Source: Pseudomonas sp. dw_612 (GTDB lineage: Bacteria > Pseudomonadota > Gammaproteobacteria > Pseudomonadales > Pseudomonadaceae). From it: DNA of 64,000 nt. The notes beneath the pieces were generated by a model. It made no database searches and was not told the DNA's origin. It saw nothing but the letters and a program-made list of their open reading frames with translations. Made by a program: the position numbers and the translations under genes. The stretch lies in the NCBI RefSeq assembly GCF_018449725.1, contig NZ_JAAVVC010000001.1:1-64000 (forward strand), given 5' to 3'. This document shows, piece after piece, positions 1 to 8,099 of the stretch (position 1 is the first letter of the stretch; each line of letters opens with the position of its first letter).

Positions 1-1
1 T

Positions 2-91
2 CGCAAGCTGTGCCGGGTGGCATTCGCGCTCATGAAAAGCCAGAGCGAATACCAGCCGAATTTGAGGCTGCAGGGTTCCCCTGCAACATAG
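2..91 (+). CDS. C-terminal end of a probable IS110/IS1111-type transposase (truncated by window edge)
   Basis: An open frame enters from the left edge and stops with TAG at 89-91. The 29 visible residues contain a basic RKLCRVAFALMKSQ segment resembling the C-terminal RKL...A..LLKS region of IS110/IS1111-family transposases. The domain with the catalytic residues lies outside the window, so this rests on a short tail only. It could instead be the end of an unrelated protein. Confidence 0.35.
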   Translation, partial: RKLCRVAFALMKSQSEYQPNLRLQGSPAT

Positions 92-118
92 AATCTCCCA
101 CATTGGAACGCGGTCACC

Positions 119-142
119 TGTGGGAGCGGGCTTGCTCGCGAA
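119..142 (+). repeat. REP element, single copy
   Basis: A 24-bp copy of the TGTGGGAGCGGGCTTGC-type REP lies between the transposase-like tail and cobF. It has no partner arm within 100 bp to the right. A partial CTCCCACA at about 95-102 may be the remnant of an inverted partner. Confidence 0.8.
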
Positions 143-167
143 GGCGTCAGCCCAGACACCGCCAACC

Positions 168-923
168 TCAAGGCTTACGCAACAAATAGGTATCCATAAT
201 CCACCCATTCGCCAACCGCGCCGTCTTGCGCACCCGCTCAATCTCATCCGCCACATCCTTGAGCTTGCCCGAGATCAGGATTTCATCCGGCGTGCCCAGG
301 TAGGCCCCCCAGTAAATCTCTGTCTCCTGATCCGCCACGTGATGGTAGGAATCTTCGGCATCGAGCATCACCACCAGACTGTCCGCATCACCCACCTGCC
401 CTGCCGCCAGCCGTCGGCCGGTGGTGATTTCGATCGAGCGGCCGATGCGATTCAACGGCACCTTATGCTGCGCCGCCAACGCCTGGACGCTGGTGATGCC
501 GGGGATCACTTCGAATTCAAACTCACACCGCCCCGAGGCCAGAATTGCCTGCAGGATGCGCACGGTGCTGTCGTACAACGCCGGGTCGCCCCACACCAGG
601 AAACCGCCGCACTGGCCGTCGGACATTTCCTCGTTGATCAGGCGTTCGAAGGTGTGCTGCTTGGCCAGGTTCAGATCATCGACACTGGCCTTGTAGTCCA
701 CATCGCCACGTTCCCGCTCCGGGCTGTGGGCTTCGACAAAGCGGTAGTCGTGATCGGTGATGTAGCGTTCGCAGATTTCGCGGCGCAGGTCGATCAGTTT
801 GTCTTTGCTCTGGCCCTTGTCCATGAGGAAAAACACGTCCGCCCGATTCAACGCCTTCACGGCCTGCATCGTGATGTAATCCGGGTTACCGGCGCCGATA
901 CCGATGACCAGCAACGTTTTCAT
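168..923 (-). CDS. cobF: Precorrin-6A synthase (deacetylating) CobF
   Basis: CobF is the SAM-dependent C1-methyltransferase/deacetylase of aerobic cobalamin synthesis, turning precorrin-5 into precorrin-6A. The 251-residue product has the tetrapyrrole-methylase start LLVIGIGAGNPDYIT and the later segments GGFLVWGDPALYDST and EVIPGITSVQAL, in the family order. I place the start at the ATG at 923, preceded by GGAGG, rather than at a TTG one codon upstream. The ATG overlaps the stop of the preceding histidine-phosphatase gene by one base (TGATG), so the two are translationally coupled. No other cob gene is in the window. Confidence 0.92.
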   Translation of the reverse strand: MKTLLVIGIGAGNPDYITMQAVKALNRADVFFLMDKGQSKDKLIDLRREICERYITDHDYRFVEAHSPERERGDVDYKASVDDLNLAKQHTFERLINEEMSDGQCGGFLVWGDPALYDSTVRILQAILASGRCEFEFEVIPGITSVQALAAQHKVPLNRIGRSIEITTGRRLAAGQVGDADSLVVMLDAEDSYHHVADQETEIYWGAYLGTPDEILISGKLKDVADEIERVRKTARLANGWIMDTYLLRKP

Positions 924-1495
924 CAAAAGCCTCCGTCAGCATCAGTGCTCATCAAGCGTAGCCGCCAGCGGCCGGTGAACCGCAGTTCGATGGCCGACAA
1001 CGGCTCGACGTCGATCAGGTTGAACGCGGTGCTGTGCAGAACGTGGGTCAGCACCGCGCGAACCACATAGGGATGGGTAATGGCGATGATGTCGCCTGGC
1101 GTCGTCTCCAGCGTCTTTAGCCAGGCCGCCAGGCGCTCACCGAGTTGCACCACCGACTCGCCGCCGTGGGGCGCGGAACTCGGGTCGTCGAGCCAGGCCT
1201 GCAGCGCCTCGGGCTCGGTTTTTTGCAGCTCACTGATGCGCTGACCTTGCCAGCGACCGAAATCACAATCGCGCAAGGCATCGACAATTTGCGCATCGCT
1301 GCCGAACAGCTCGGCGGTCTGGCGGGTCCGGGCTTCGGGGCCACAGAGCAGGCGCGGCGGGATCTTGGAGGTTCCACGCCGGGAACACTTGGCCGATTGC
1401 CAAACCATTTCCACCGGTTCATCCGTAGGAAAACGCGCCAGTTTTTGTGCGACGGTTCGGGCGTGGCAAATCAGCGTCAATCGGGTCGCCTGCAC
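923..1495 (-). CDS. Histidine phosphatase family protein with altered RHG motif
   Basis: This is a phosphoglycerate-mutase-like (CobC/alpha-ribazole phosphatase type) protein of about 190 residues. It shows the FGRWQG segment of CobC-like enzymes and the distal THPYVVRAV segment with the second active-site His. The N-terminal RHG motif reads CHA (LICHART): the His is kept but the neighbouring Arg is Cys. The start is uncertain, GTG at 1495 or TTG at 1501; AAGAG upstream fits the GTG better. Its overlap with cobF suggests a role in the cobalamin pathway, possibly dephosphorylation of a nucleotide-loop intermediate, but this is inference. Confidence 0.8.
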   Translation of the reverse strand: MQATRLTLICHARTVAQKLARFPTDEPVEMVWQSAKCSRRGTSKIPPRLLCGPEARTRQTAELFGSDAQIVDALRDCDFGRWQGQRISELQKTEPEALQAWLDDPSSAPHGGESVVQLGERLAAWLKTLETTPGDIIAITHPYVVRAVLTHVLHSTAFNLIDVEPLSAIELRFTGRWRLRLMSTDADGGF

Positions 1496-1586
1496 GGGCA
1501 ATTACTCTTTTCTGGGTAGGCAAACGGCAATACGCCGCAAACAATTGCTCGATTGTGCCGCAAGACGACCTGCTAGGCGAAATCCC

Positions 1587-1677
1587 TGTGGGAGCGGGCT
1601 TGCTCGCGAACGGGGCCCTGCCAGTCAACATTGATATCGCCTGACACTCCGCTTTCGCGAGCAAGCCCGCTCCCACA
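1587..1677. repeat. REPIN (inverted REP pair)
   Basis: Two 24-bp REP arms (1587-1610 and 1654-1677) are exact inverted copies separated by 43 bp. They lie between the divergent histidine-phosphatase and RpiR-regulator genes. The remaining bases to 1907 hold no gene; they must contain the promoters of both genes, but no consensus hexamers are clear. Confidence 0.9.
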
Positions 1678-1907
1678 GTTTTTCCTGCATTTCAAGCCAA
1701 GAAAACGGCGATCTCCGACACGGTTATGGGCAATGTCCTACACCATCAGTCGACATCGGTGTAGCCCTTATTACACGGGCACTTCGCCGCACTTTCGGGC
1801 TTGCTCCACACACGGAAAAATTCACTAGACATGTAGCGTGAGTTACATAAATACTGTTTTAGCGAATTGTGAAACAAAACCGACATATCCATCCAGCAGG
1901 AGCCGGG

Positions 1908-2762
1908 ATGCCACCTCTCAGAGACCTGATCACCGATCCCGGCCTGGACCTTACGCCGTCGGAACGAAAAGTCGTCCGCGCCTTGCTGGACCAGTACCCG
2001 CGTAACGGACTGGGCCCGATGTCGCGTCTGGCCGAACATGCCGGTGTCAGCGATCCGACCATTGTGCGGCTGGTGAAAAAACTCGGTTTCGGTGGCTACG
2101 CCGAATTCCAGGATGCACTGCTCAGCGACATGGACCATCGCCTGCGCTCCCCCAGCACCCTGTTGCAACCCCGCTCCCACCTGCAAAAAGACGATCCGTG
2201 GAGCCATTATCTGGCGGAAACCCATCGTTCCCTGGTGGAAACCCAGGCCCTGACGCAACCTGAAGACGTGCGCATCCTCGTGGAATGGCTGCTCGACGTA
2301 CGCCATCAAGTGCATTGCTTCGGCGGGCGTTTCAGCAGTTTCCTCGCCAATTATTTGCTTAATCATTTGCGTCTGCTGCGCCCCGGCTGTTTCGCCCTGG
2401 AAGACAACGCCCAGTTGCCCGACCGCTTGTTTGACGTGCAGCGCCAGGACGTGGTGCTGGTGTTCGACTATCGCCGCTACCAGTCCCAGGCCTTGCGGGT
2501 GGCCAGTGCGGCGAAAAATCGCTATGCGCGGGTGGTGCTGTTCACTGACATCTACGCCTCGCCGCTGCGGGAAATGGCTGACCTGATCATCAGTGCACCG
2601 GTGGAATCGGTGTCGGCGTTCGACAGCATGGTCCCGGCGCTGGCCCAGATTGAAGCACTGATCGCCTGCCTGACCCTGCGCAGCCCGGATCTGGCCGATC
2701 GCCTGGAAGGCATCGACAACCTGCGCTCCGACTTCGACACCCACCTGCTGGAGGAAAAATAA
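1908..2762 (+). CDS. MurR/RpiR-family transcriptional regulator
   Basis: The 284-residue protein has an N-terminal RpiR-type helix-turn-helix (SRLAEHAGVSDPTIVRLVKK, about residues 38-57) and a C-terminal SIS sugar-isomerase-like domain that would bind an effector. I chose ATG 1908, which has GGAG five bases upstream, over a GTG 13 codons earlier. The gene is first in a tightly spaced co-directional run to about 9134 (2 bp to the next gene) and is probably the local regulator of that catabolic cluster. RpiR regulators are not restricted to sugar pathways; some control amino-acid or purine catabolism. Confidence 0.9.
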   Translation: MPPLRDLITDPGLDLTPSERKVVRALLDQYPRNGLGPMSRLAEHAGVSDPTIVRLVKKLGFGGYAEFQDALLSDMDHRLRSPSTLLQPRSHLQKDDPWSHYLAETHRSLVETQALTQPEDVRILVEWLLDVRHQVHCFGGRFSSFLANYLLNHLRLLRPGCFALEDNAQLPDRLFDVQRQDVVLVFDYRRYQSQALRVASAAKNRYARVVLFTDIYASPLREMADLIISAPVESVSAFDSMVPALAQIEALIACLTLRSPDLADRLEGIDNLRSDFDTHLLEEK

Positions 2763-2764
2763 GG

Positions 2765-3409
2765 ATGTTTACGCTCCCCCACCGCTCGCCACGTGACTTG
2801 CCCTTTGTCACCGGCCACACCGCACTGCTGTTGGTCGACATGCAGCGGGCCTGGCTCGAACCGCAGTTCGACCCGCACCTCAACGACCCCGATGCCGAGT
2901 ACTTCCTGACCCGCGCCCACATGCAGGTGGTGCCCAATCAGCGACGCTTGCTCAGCGCTTTTCGCGGTGCCCGGCAGAACGTGCTGCACACCCTGATCGA
3001 AAGCCTCACCGCCGATGGCCGCGACCGTTCCCTGGACCACAAACTCTCGGACATGCACCTGCCCAAGGGCAGCCCGCAAGCGCGGATCATCGATGACCTG
3101 ACGCCGACGGAAAACGAAGTCGTGCTGCCCAAGACCTCGTCGGGGGTCTTCAACTCCACCAACATCGACTACGTACTGCGCAACCTTGAGGTCCGGCATC
3201 TGGTGATCGCCGGCATCGTCACCGACCAGTGCGTGGACATGGCCGTGCGTGACGCCGCCGACCGCGGCTACCTGGTGACGCTGGTGGAAGACGCCTGCGC
3301 GACCTACACCCCGGAACGGCATCAGGCCTGCCTCAATGCCGTCAAAGGTTACTGCTGGATCGCCGACACCCACACCGTGCTCGGCCGTTTGCAGGAGATG
3401 CAGCCATGA
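2765..3409 (+). CDS. Cysteine hydrolase, isochorismatase-like family
   Basis: A 214-residue isochorismatase-fold hydrolase with an apparent Asp-Lys-Cys triad: D25 in LLVDMQRAW, K123 in VLPKTSSGVF and C156 in GIVTDQCVDMAV, the last being the family's nucleophile motif. Such enzymes hydrolyse amides or ureido compounds (nicotinamide, N-carbamoyl amines, ureidoacrylate and others); the substrate here is unknown. The start follows GGAGG with a short spacer and lies 2 bp after the regulator. The stop overlaps the next gene by 4 bp, so coupled expression with the glutamine-synthetase-like ligase is expected. Confidence 0.88.
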   Translation: MFTLPHRSPRDLPFVTGHTALLLVDMQRAWLEPQFDPHLNDPDAEYFLTRAHMQVVPNQRRLLSAFRGARQNVLHTLIESLTADGRDRSLDHKLSDMHLPKGSPQARIIDDLTPTENEVVLPKTSSGVFNSTNIDYVLRNLEVRHLVIAGIVTDQCVDMAVRDAADRGYLVTLVEDACATYTPERHQACLNAVKGYCWIADTHTVLGRLQEMQP

Positions 3410-4737
3410 GCGCGCGTCTGTTGCCAGTGCCGATGACCACGATCGTCACCACCGACCTGATCGGCGTGACTCGCGGTCGCTCCTTTCCCACGGATGAACT
3501 GGAGCACTATCAAGCCGTCGGTTGCGGCTGGGTGCCGGCCAACAGTGCGCTGACCCCGCAAGACGTCATCGCTTCGACCAGTCCGTGGGGCGCCTACGGT
3601 GACTTGCGCTTGATTCCGGATTTAAGCAGCCGGGTGACCGTCAACAACGGCCCGGACGCCAATGCTCCGGCCCTGGATTTCATCCACGGCGACCTCTGCG
3701 AAACCGACGGTCGCCCGTGGGCCACGTGCCCGCGCACGCTGTTGCGCAATGAAGTGGAGCGTTATCGGGCCGAGCTGGGTGTGCAGGTCAACGCTGCGTT
3801 CGAACATGAATTCAACCTGGGCAGCGGCGATGCCGACCGTCACGCGTTCTCCCTGGAGGCCCAGCGCCAGGGCGCCGAATTCGGTGGCTGGTTGCTCAGC
3901 GCCTTGCGCGCGGGTGGCGTGGAGCCCGAGATGTTCCTGCCGGAATACGGCAAGCACCAATACGAAATCACTTGCCGCCCGGCGCTCGGTGTCGTCGCAG
4001 CCGACCGTGCGGTGAACGTGCGGGAAATCACCCGGGAAATCGCCCGGCAAATGGGTCTCGACCTGAGCTTCGCGCCCAAGACCACCGAGCACGCGATGTG
4101 CAACGGCGTACATTTGCACATCAGCCTGCAAGACTTGGCCGGGCAACCGTTGCTGTACGACGCCGGCACCACCAACGGTTTGTCGGCCCTCGGTCAGCAC
4201 TGGGCCGCCGGAATCCTGCATTACTTGCCGGCCCTCTGCGCGTTTACCGCGCCGACGCCCGTGTCCTACAAGCGTTTGCTGCCCCATCACTGGAGCGCCT
4301 CCTACGCCTGCCTCGGCCAACGCAACCGCGAAGCGGCGCTGCGGATCTGCCCGACGGTGAGCCTGGGCAGCAAATCCGTGGCGGCGCAGTACAACCTGGA
4401 ATTCCGCGCCATGGACGCCACCGCCTCGCCACACCTGGCCATGGCGGCGCTGTTGATCGCCGGGCGGTTGGGCATCGAGCAACGCCTGACGCTGAACGCG
4501 ATCACCGATGAAATCCCCGATGCCCTGAACGAAGAACAACGCCGGGCTCGTGGCATTGTTGCCCTGCCCGCTTCGCTGCCCCAGGCCCTGGATTGCCTGC
4601 GCAACAGTGAAGCGCTGATCGAAGCCCTGCCCCAGGCACTGCTCGACTCTTATTTCGCCCTGAAAACCGAGGAACTGACGCTGACGGAACAGCTCTCGCC
4701 CGCCGAACTGTGTGAGCACTATGCCCGTTTGTACTGA
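3406..4737 (+). CDS. Glutamine synthetase family ligase (probable gamma-glutamyl-amine ligase)
   Basis: The 443-residue protein has the GS catalytic barrel: EHE at 133-135, EYGKHQYEI at about 180-188, NGVHLHIS at 233-240, NREAALRI and NLEFRAMDATASPHLA. The metal- and ATP-site residues thus look intact. The loop that in true GS carries the ammonia-site Asp (FDGSS region) reads ASTSPWGAYGDLRL here, as expected for GS homologues that glutamylate an amine instead of ammonia (PuuA, PauA, IpuC types). The neighbours (hydrolase, permease, succinyltransferases) fit amine or amino-acid catabolism better than nitrogen assimilation. It is shorter than typical GlnA (about 470 residues). Confidence 0.88.
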   Translation: MSARLLPVPMTTIVTTDLIGVTRGRSFPTDELEHYQAVGCGWVPANSALTPQDVIASTSPWGAYGDLRLIPDLSSRVTVNNGPDANAPALDFIHGDLCETDGRPWATCPRTLLRNEVERYRAELGVQVNAAFEHEFNLGSGDADRHAFSLEAQRQGAEFGGWLLSALRAGGVEPEMFLPEYGKHQYEITCRPALGVVAADRAVNVREITREIARQMGLDLSFAPKTTEHAMCNGVHLHISLQDLAGQPLLYDAGTTNGLSALGQHWAAGILHYLPALCAFTAPTPVSYKRLLPHHWSASYACLGQRNREAALRICPTVSLGSKSVAAQYNLEFRAMDATASPHLAMAALLIAGRLGIEQRLTLNAITDEIPDALNEEQRRARGIVALPASLPQALDCLRNSEALIEALPQALLDSYFALKTEELTLTEQLSPAELCEHYARLY

Positions 4738-5473
4738 ATCCGTTGAACAGGGGCTCTACACCGAGCCCCCGTACACCCTGAGCCGGGAAGCCTCCGAGCA
4801 CCCGTTGATTCTAGTGTGCGAACACGCCAGCCGTTTTATTCCGCCGGCGTTGAATGACCTGGGCCTGGACGATGAGGCCGCTCGCCAACACATCGCCTGG
4901 GACATCGGTGCCCTGGCGCTGGCCGAGCGCTTGTCCGAAACCCTCGGCGTGACCCTGCTGGCAGCGAATTATTCGCGGCTGTTGATCGACCTCAACCGGC
5001 CGCGCCATGCCCCGGACAGCATTCCGCCCCAGAGCGAGATCTATCAGGTGCCGGGCAACCAGCAACTGGATGAAGCCACCCGAGAACATCGTCGGCAGGC
5101 GCTGTTCAAGCCGTTTCACACGCGCTTGCAAACCTTGATCGACGAACGCCTGGCCCGGGGACAAGCGGTGCGAGTGGTGGGGATTCACAGTTTCACCCCG
5201 ATTTATTACGGTCAGCCCCGGCCGCTGGAAGCCGGTGTGCTATTTGGCGAAGCCCGGCAATACGCCCAACGGATCATTGACGGACTGAGCCAGCATCCAC
5301 TTAAAGTGGCCGGCAATCAGCCGTACAAAATCGATCCGCTGGGGGACATGACCGTGCCGGTGCATGGCGATGCCCGTGGACTGGAGTCGGTGTTGATCGA
5401 GGTGCGCAACGATCTGCTGCGCACACCCGAGGCGATTGAGCGCTGGGCCGGCTACCTCGCCCCGTTACTGTAG
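4721..5473 (+). CDS. N-formylglutamate amidohydrolase-like protein
   Basis: The 250-residue product matches the FGase (HutG2-type) family: ILVCEHASRFIP near the N-terminus, then WDIGALALAERL, LIDLNRPRHAPDSIP, GIHSFTP and VPVHGDARGLESVLIEVRND. The family cleaves N-formyl-L-glutamate, but several members act on other N-acyl or amide substrates. No hut gene is nearby. Together with the adjacent ligase it may release glutamate or an acid from a glutamylated intermediate, which is inference. The ATG at 4721 overlaps the ligase gene by 17 bp; a GTG at 4712 is an alternative start. Confidence 0.85.
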   Translation: MPVCTESVEQGLYTEPPYTLSREASEHPLILVCEHASRFIPPALNDLGLDDEAARQHIAWDIGALALAERLSETLGVTLLAANYSRLLIDLNRPRHAPDSIPPQSEIYQVPGNQQLDEATREHRRQALFKPFHTRLQTLIDERLARGQAVRVVGIHSFTPIYYGQPRPLEAGVLFGEARQYAQRIIDGLSQHPLKVAGNQPYKIDPLGDMTVPVHGDARGLESVLIEVRNDLLRTPEAIERWAGYLAPLL

Positions 5474-5551
5474 GAAAAAGTAAAACGCTGTGGTTGCACC
5501 GACATAAAAATTAAAAAATCGACCGATGAGATGACAAGGAGTACGGCTTTC

Positions 5552-6901
5552 ATGGAAATAGAAGCATTCGGCTACAAGCAGGAGTTGAAACGCAGCCTGT
5601 CACTGACGGACCTGGTGGTGTACGGGATGATCTTCATGATCCCCATCGCCCCGTTCGGCGTGTATGGCTACGTCAACGCCGAGGCACCGGGGATGGTGCC
5701 GCTTGCCTACATCATCGGCATGGTGGCGATGCTGTTCACCGCCCTGAGCTACGGCAGCATGGCCCGGGCCTTTCCGATTGCCGGCTCGGTTTATTCCTAC
5801 GCCCAACGGGGCTTGAATCAACACGTCGGTTTCATCGCCGGTTGGTTGATGCTGCTCGATTACCTGCTGATCCCGCCGCTGCTGTACGTCTACGCGGCGA
5901 TGGCGTTGAACCACCTGTATCCGGACATCCCGAAAGTCGGTTTCATCCTGGCGTTCCTGGTCAGCGCAACCTTTGTGAACCTGCGGGGCATCACCTTCAC
6001 CGCGCGGATGAACATCGTGTTTCTGCTGGCGCAACTGGTGGTGCTGGGGATTTTCCTGTTCTACGCCTGGAATGCCCTGCACAACGGCGGCGGTCATGGT
6101 GAGCTGACGCTGGCACCGCTGTATAACCCGGAAACCTTCAACTTCGCCCTGCTGATGCAAGCGGTGTCGATTGCGGTGCTGTCGTTCCTCGGCTTCGACG
6201 CGATTTCCACCCTGGCCGAAGAGATCAAGGGCGACCCGGGCCGCAGCGTCGGCAAGGCTGCGTTGATCACCCTGATGGTAATGGGCGTGATTTTCGTGGT
6301 GCAAACCTGGATCGCCACCGACCTGGCCGCCGGCATGGGCTTCAAGTCTGCCGACACGGCGTTTTATGAAATCGCTGAAATCGCCGCCGGCAGTTGGCTG
6401 GCGACCCTCACCGGCGTGGCCACGGCGTTGGCCTGGGGCGTGGCGGTGGCGATCACCTCGCAAGCGGCGGTGTCGCGGTTGCTGTTCGGCATGGCGCGGG
6501 ACGGCAAACTCCCGAAAGCACTGGCCAAGGTCCATCCAAAACACAACACGCCTTACATCAGCATTTACCTGGTGGCGGTGTTGTCGCTGGTGATCTGCTA
6601 CCTGTTCATCAACTCGGTGGACACCCTCACCTCCCTGGTGAACTTCGGCGCGTTGAGCGGTTTCATGCTGCTGCACCTGACCGTGATCAATTACTACTGG
6701 CGCCGGCAGAAATCCGGCCAGGTGATCCGTCACCTGCTGTGCCCGGTGATCGGCTTCATCATCGTCGCCGCCATCATGTACAACATGGGCGTCGATGCAC
6801 AGAAACTCGGCCTGATCTGGATTGCCCTGGGCCTGGTCTATTTGTTCTTCCTGAATAAGCTGGGCGCCAGCACGACGCTGCCCGACCCGAGCAACGTCTG
6901 A
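5552..6901 (+). CDS. APC-superfamily amino-acid/amine permease, PuuP-like
   Basis: The 449-residue integral membrane protein is predicted to have about 12 transmembrane helices. It has APC signatures: SLTDLVVYGMIFMIPIAPFG (TM1), ALSYGSMARAFPIAGSVYSY (TM2-3), SFLGFDAISTLAEE (TM6) and AAVSRLLFGMARDGKLP. Segment for segment it resembles PuuP-type putrescine importers. The start is ATG 5552, 10 bp after AAGGAG; an ATG at 5531 has no comparable site. Its position inside the cluster suggests it imports the compound degraded by the flanking enzymes. Confidence 0.9.
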   Translation: MEIEAFGYKQELKRSLSLTDLVVYGMIFMIPIAPFGVYGYVNAEAPGMVPLAYIIGMVAMLFTALSYGSMARAFPIAGSVYSYAQRGLNQHVGFIAGWLMLLDYLLIPPLLYVYAAMALNHLYPDIPKVGFILAFLVSATFVNLRGITFTARMNIVFLLAQLVVLGIFLFYAWNALHNGGGHGELTLAPLYNPETFNFALLMQAVSIAVLSFLGFDAISTLAEEIKGDPGRSVGKAALITLMVMGVIFVVQTWIATDLAAGMGFKSADTAFYEIAEIAAGSWLATLTGVATALAWGVAVAITSQAAVSRLLFGMARDGKLPKALAKVHPKHNTPYISIYLVAVLSLVICYLFINSVDTLTSLVNFGALSGFMLLHLTVINYYWRRQKSGQVIRHLLCPVIGFIIVAAIMYNMGVDAQKLGLIWIALGLVYLFFLNKLGASTTLPDPSNV

Positions 6902-6976
6902 CAAGAAAAAGGGCGGCGTCTGACAACAGTTCAGGCGACCGCCGCTTCCGCGCGTGGAAACCGACAGTGATAGTCA

Positions 6977-7000
6977 GGTTCGACGGCAAACCGCCGAACC
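6977..7000. promoter_or_regulatory. Short hairpin upstream of the AruF-like gene
   Basis: GGTTCGACGG and CCGCCGAACC form a 10-bp stem with one mismatch and a 4-base loop, ending 21 bp before the next start codon. It has no T-tract, so it is not a clear terminator. It could be an operator or an mRNA structure. Confidence 0.4.
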
Positions 7001-7021
7001 CTTTGATACAGGAGTGCATCC

Positions 7022-8038
7022 ATGCTGGTCTTACGCCCAGTCGAGTTAACTGACCTGCCCCAGTTGCAACAATTGGCCCGTGACAGCCTGGTGGGCGTCA
7101 CGTCCCTGCCGGATGACAGCGAACGCCTGCGCGAGAAGATTCTCGACTCCTGCGCCTCGTTCGACAAAGACGTCGAGGGCAATGGTCCGGAGAATTACTT
7201 TTTCGTCCTTGAAGACCTGACCACCCAGCGTTTGACCGGGTGCTCGGAAGTCCTCGCCACCGCCGGTTTCAGCGAGCCGTTCTACAGCCTGCGCAACCGC
7301 CACTACACCAGCGCCTCCCGCGAGCTGAACATCGAGCATGGCGTGCCGGCGCTGTCGCTGTGCCAGGATCTGAGCGGCCACACCTTGCTGCGCGGCTTCC
7401 ACATCGATGCCGCATTGGTGCGTACGCCGTTTTCCGAGTTGCTGTCACGGGCGCGGCTGTTGTTTATCGCGGCGCACGCGGCGCGTTTTTCCGACGCGGT
7501 AATCACCGAAATCGTCGGCTACAGCGATGAGCAAGGCCAGTCACCTTTTTGGGATGCCTTGGGCAAACACTTTTTCGACCTGCCTTATGTCGAGGCCGAA
7601 CGGCTCTGCGGCCTGCAAAGCCGCAGCTTTCTCGCAGAACTGATGCCGCAATACCCGATCTACGTGCCGATGCTGCCCCAGACCGCGCAGGACTGCATCG
7701 GCCGGATTCACCCCGACGGCCAGGAAGCGTTCGACATCCTGGAACGCGAAGGCTTTGAAACCAACAGCTACATCGACCTGTTCGACGGCGGCCCGACGCT
7801 GTACGCGCGCACTGTCGGCATTCGCTCCATCGCCCGCAGCCACACGGGCGTCGCCCGGTCCGTCGAGGCCATCGACGCGCGCGGCAGTTACCTGGTGAGC
7901 AACGACTCGCTCAAGGACTTTCGGGCCATCGTGACCGAACTGGCCTATGACGCCGGGCAACCGGTGGGCTTGAGTGCCGAGATGTGCGCCGCCCTGAACG
8001 TGACCAACGGCAGCCCGATCCGGCTGATCGCCCTGTGA
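7022..8038 (+). CDS. Arginine/ornithine N-succinyltransferase alpha-subunit-like protein (AruF-like)
   Basis: A 338-residue AstA/AruF-family acyltransferase with the expected start MLVLRPVELTDLPQLQQLA and the conserved segments GYSDEQGQSPFWDALGKHFF, FLAELMPQYPIY and SYIDLFDGGPTLYA. In the AST pathway the AruFG heterodimer succinylates arginine or ornithine with succinyl-CoA. No aruC, aruD, aruB or aruE gene is nearby, so this is probably a paralogue recruited to a different pathway. A good site (CAGGAG) lies 8 bp upstream. It pairs with the following gene. Confidence 0.88.
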   Translation: MLVLRPVELTDLPQLQQLARDSLVGVTSLPDDSERLREKILDSCASFDKDVEGNGPENYFFVLEDLTTQRLTGCSEVLATAGFSEPFYSLRNRHYTSASRELNIEHGVPALSLCQDLSGHTLLRGFHIDAALVRTPFSELLSRARLLFIAAHAARFSDAVITEIVGYSDEQGQSPFWDALGKHFFDLPYVEAERLCGLQSRSFLAELMPQYPIYVPMLPQTAQDCIGRIHPDGQEAFDILEREGFETNSYIDLFDGGPTLYARTVGIRSIARSHTGVARSVEAIDARGSYLVSNDSLKDFRAIVTELAYDAGQPVGLSAEMCAALNVTNGSPIRLIAL

Positions 8039-8099
8039 GCATCACCCGGCCCCGTGCCCAACGACAGCGCCCGAGCACGTGCGCACCAGGAGTTGCATC

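Noticed and set aside
1496..1740. Possible cobalamin riboswitch upstream of the phosphatase-cobF unit
   Set aside because: The upstream DNA is mostly a REPIN; I see no B12-box-like segment in the right orientation.
3622..4719. Long open frame on the minus strand opposite the GS-like gene
   Set aside because: It mirrors the codon phase of a real, motif-rich gene; its translation is Gln/Arg/Gly/Val-rich without any domain. This is a GC-bias shadow.
4721..5473. HutG as part of histidine catabolism
   Set aside because: No hutU, hutH, hutI or hutC is in the neighbourhood; the operon context is amine or amino-acid acylation.
5600..6904. 434-codon minus-strand frame opposite the permease gene
   Set aside because: The composition is His/Gln/Asp-rich as expected from an antisense membrane-protein gene, with no ribosome site or family motif.
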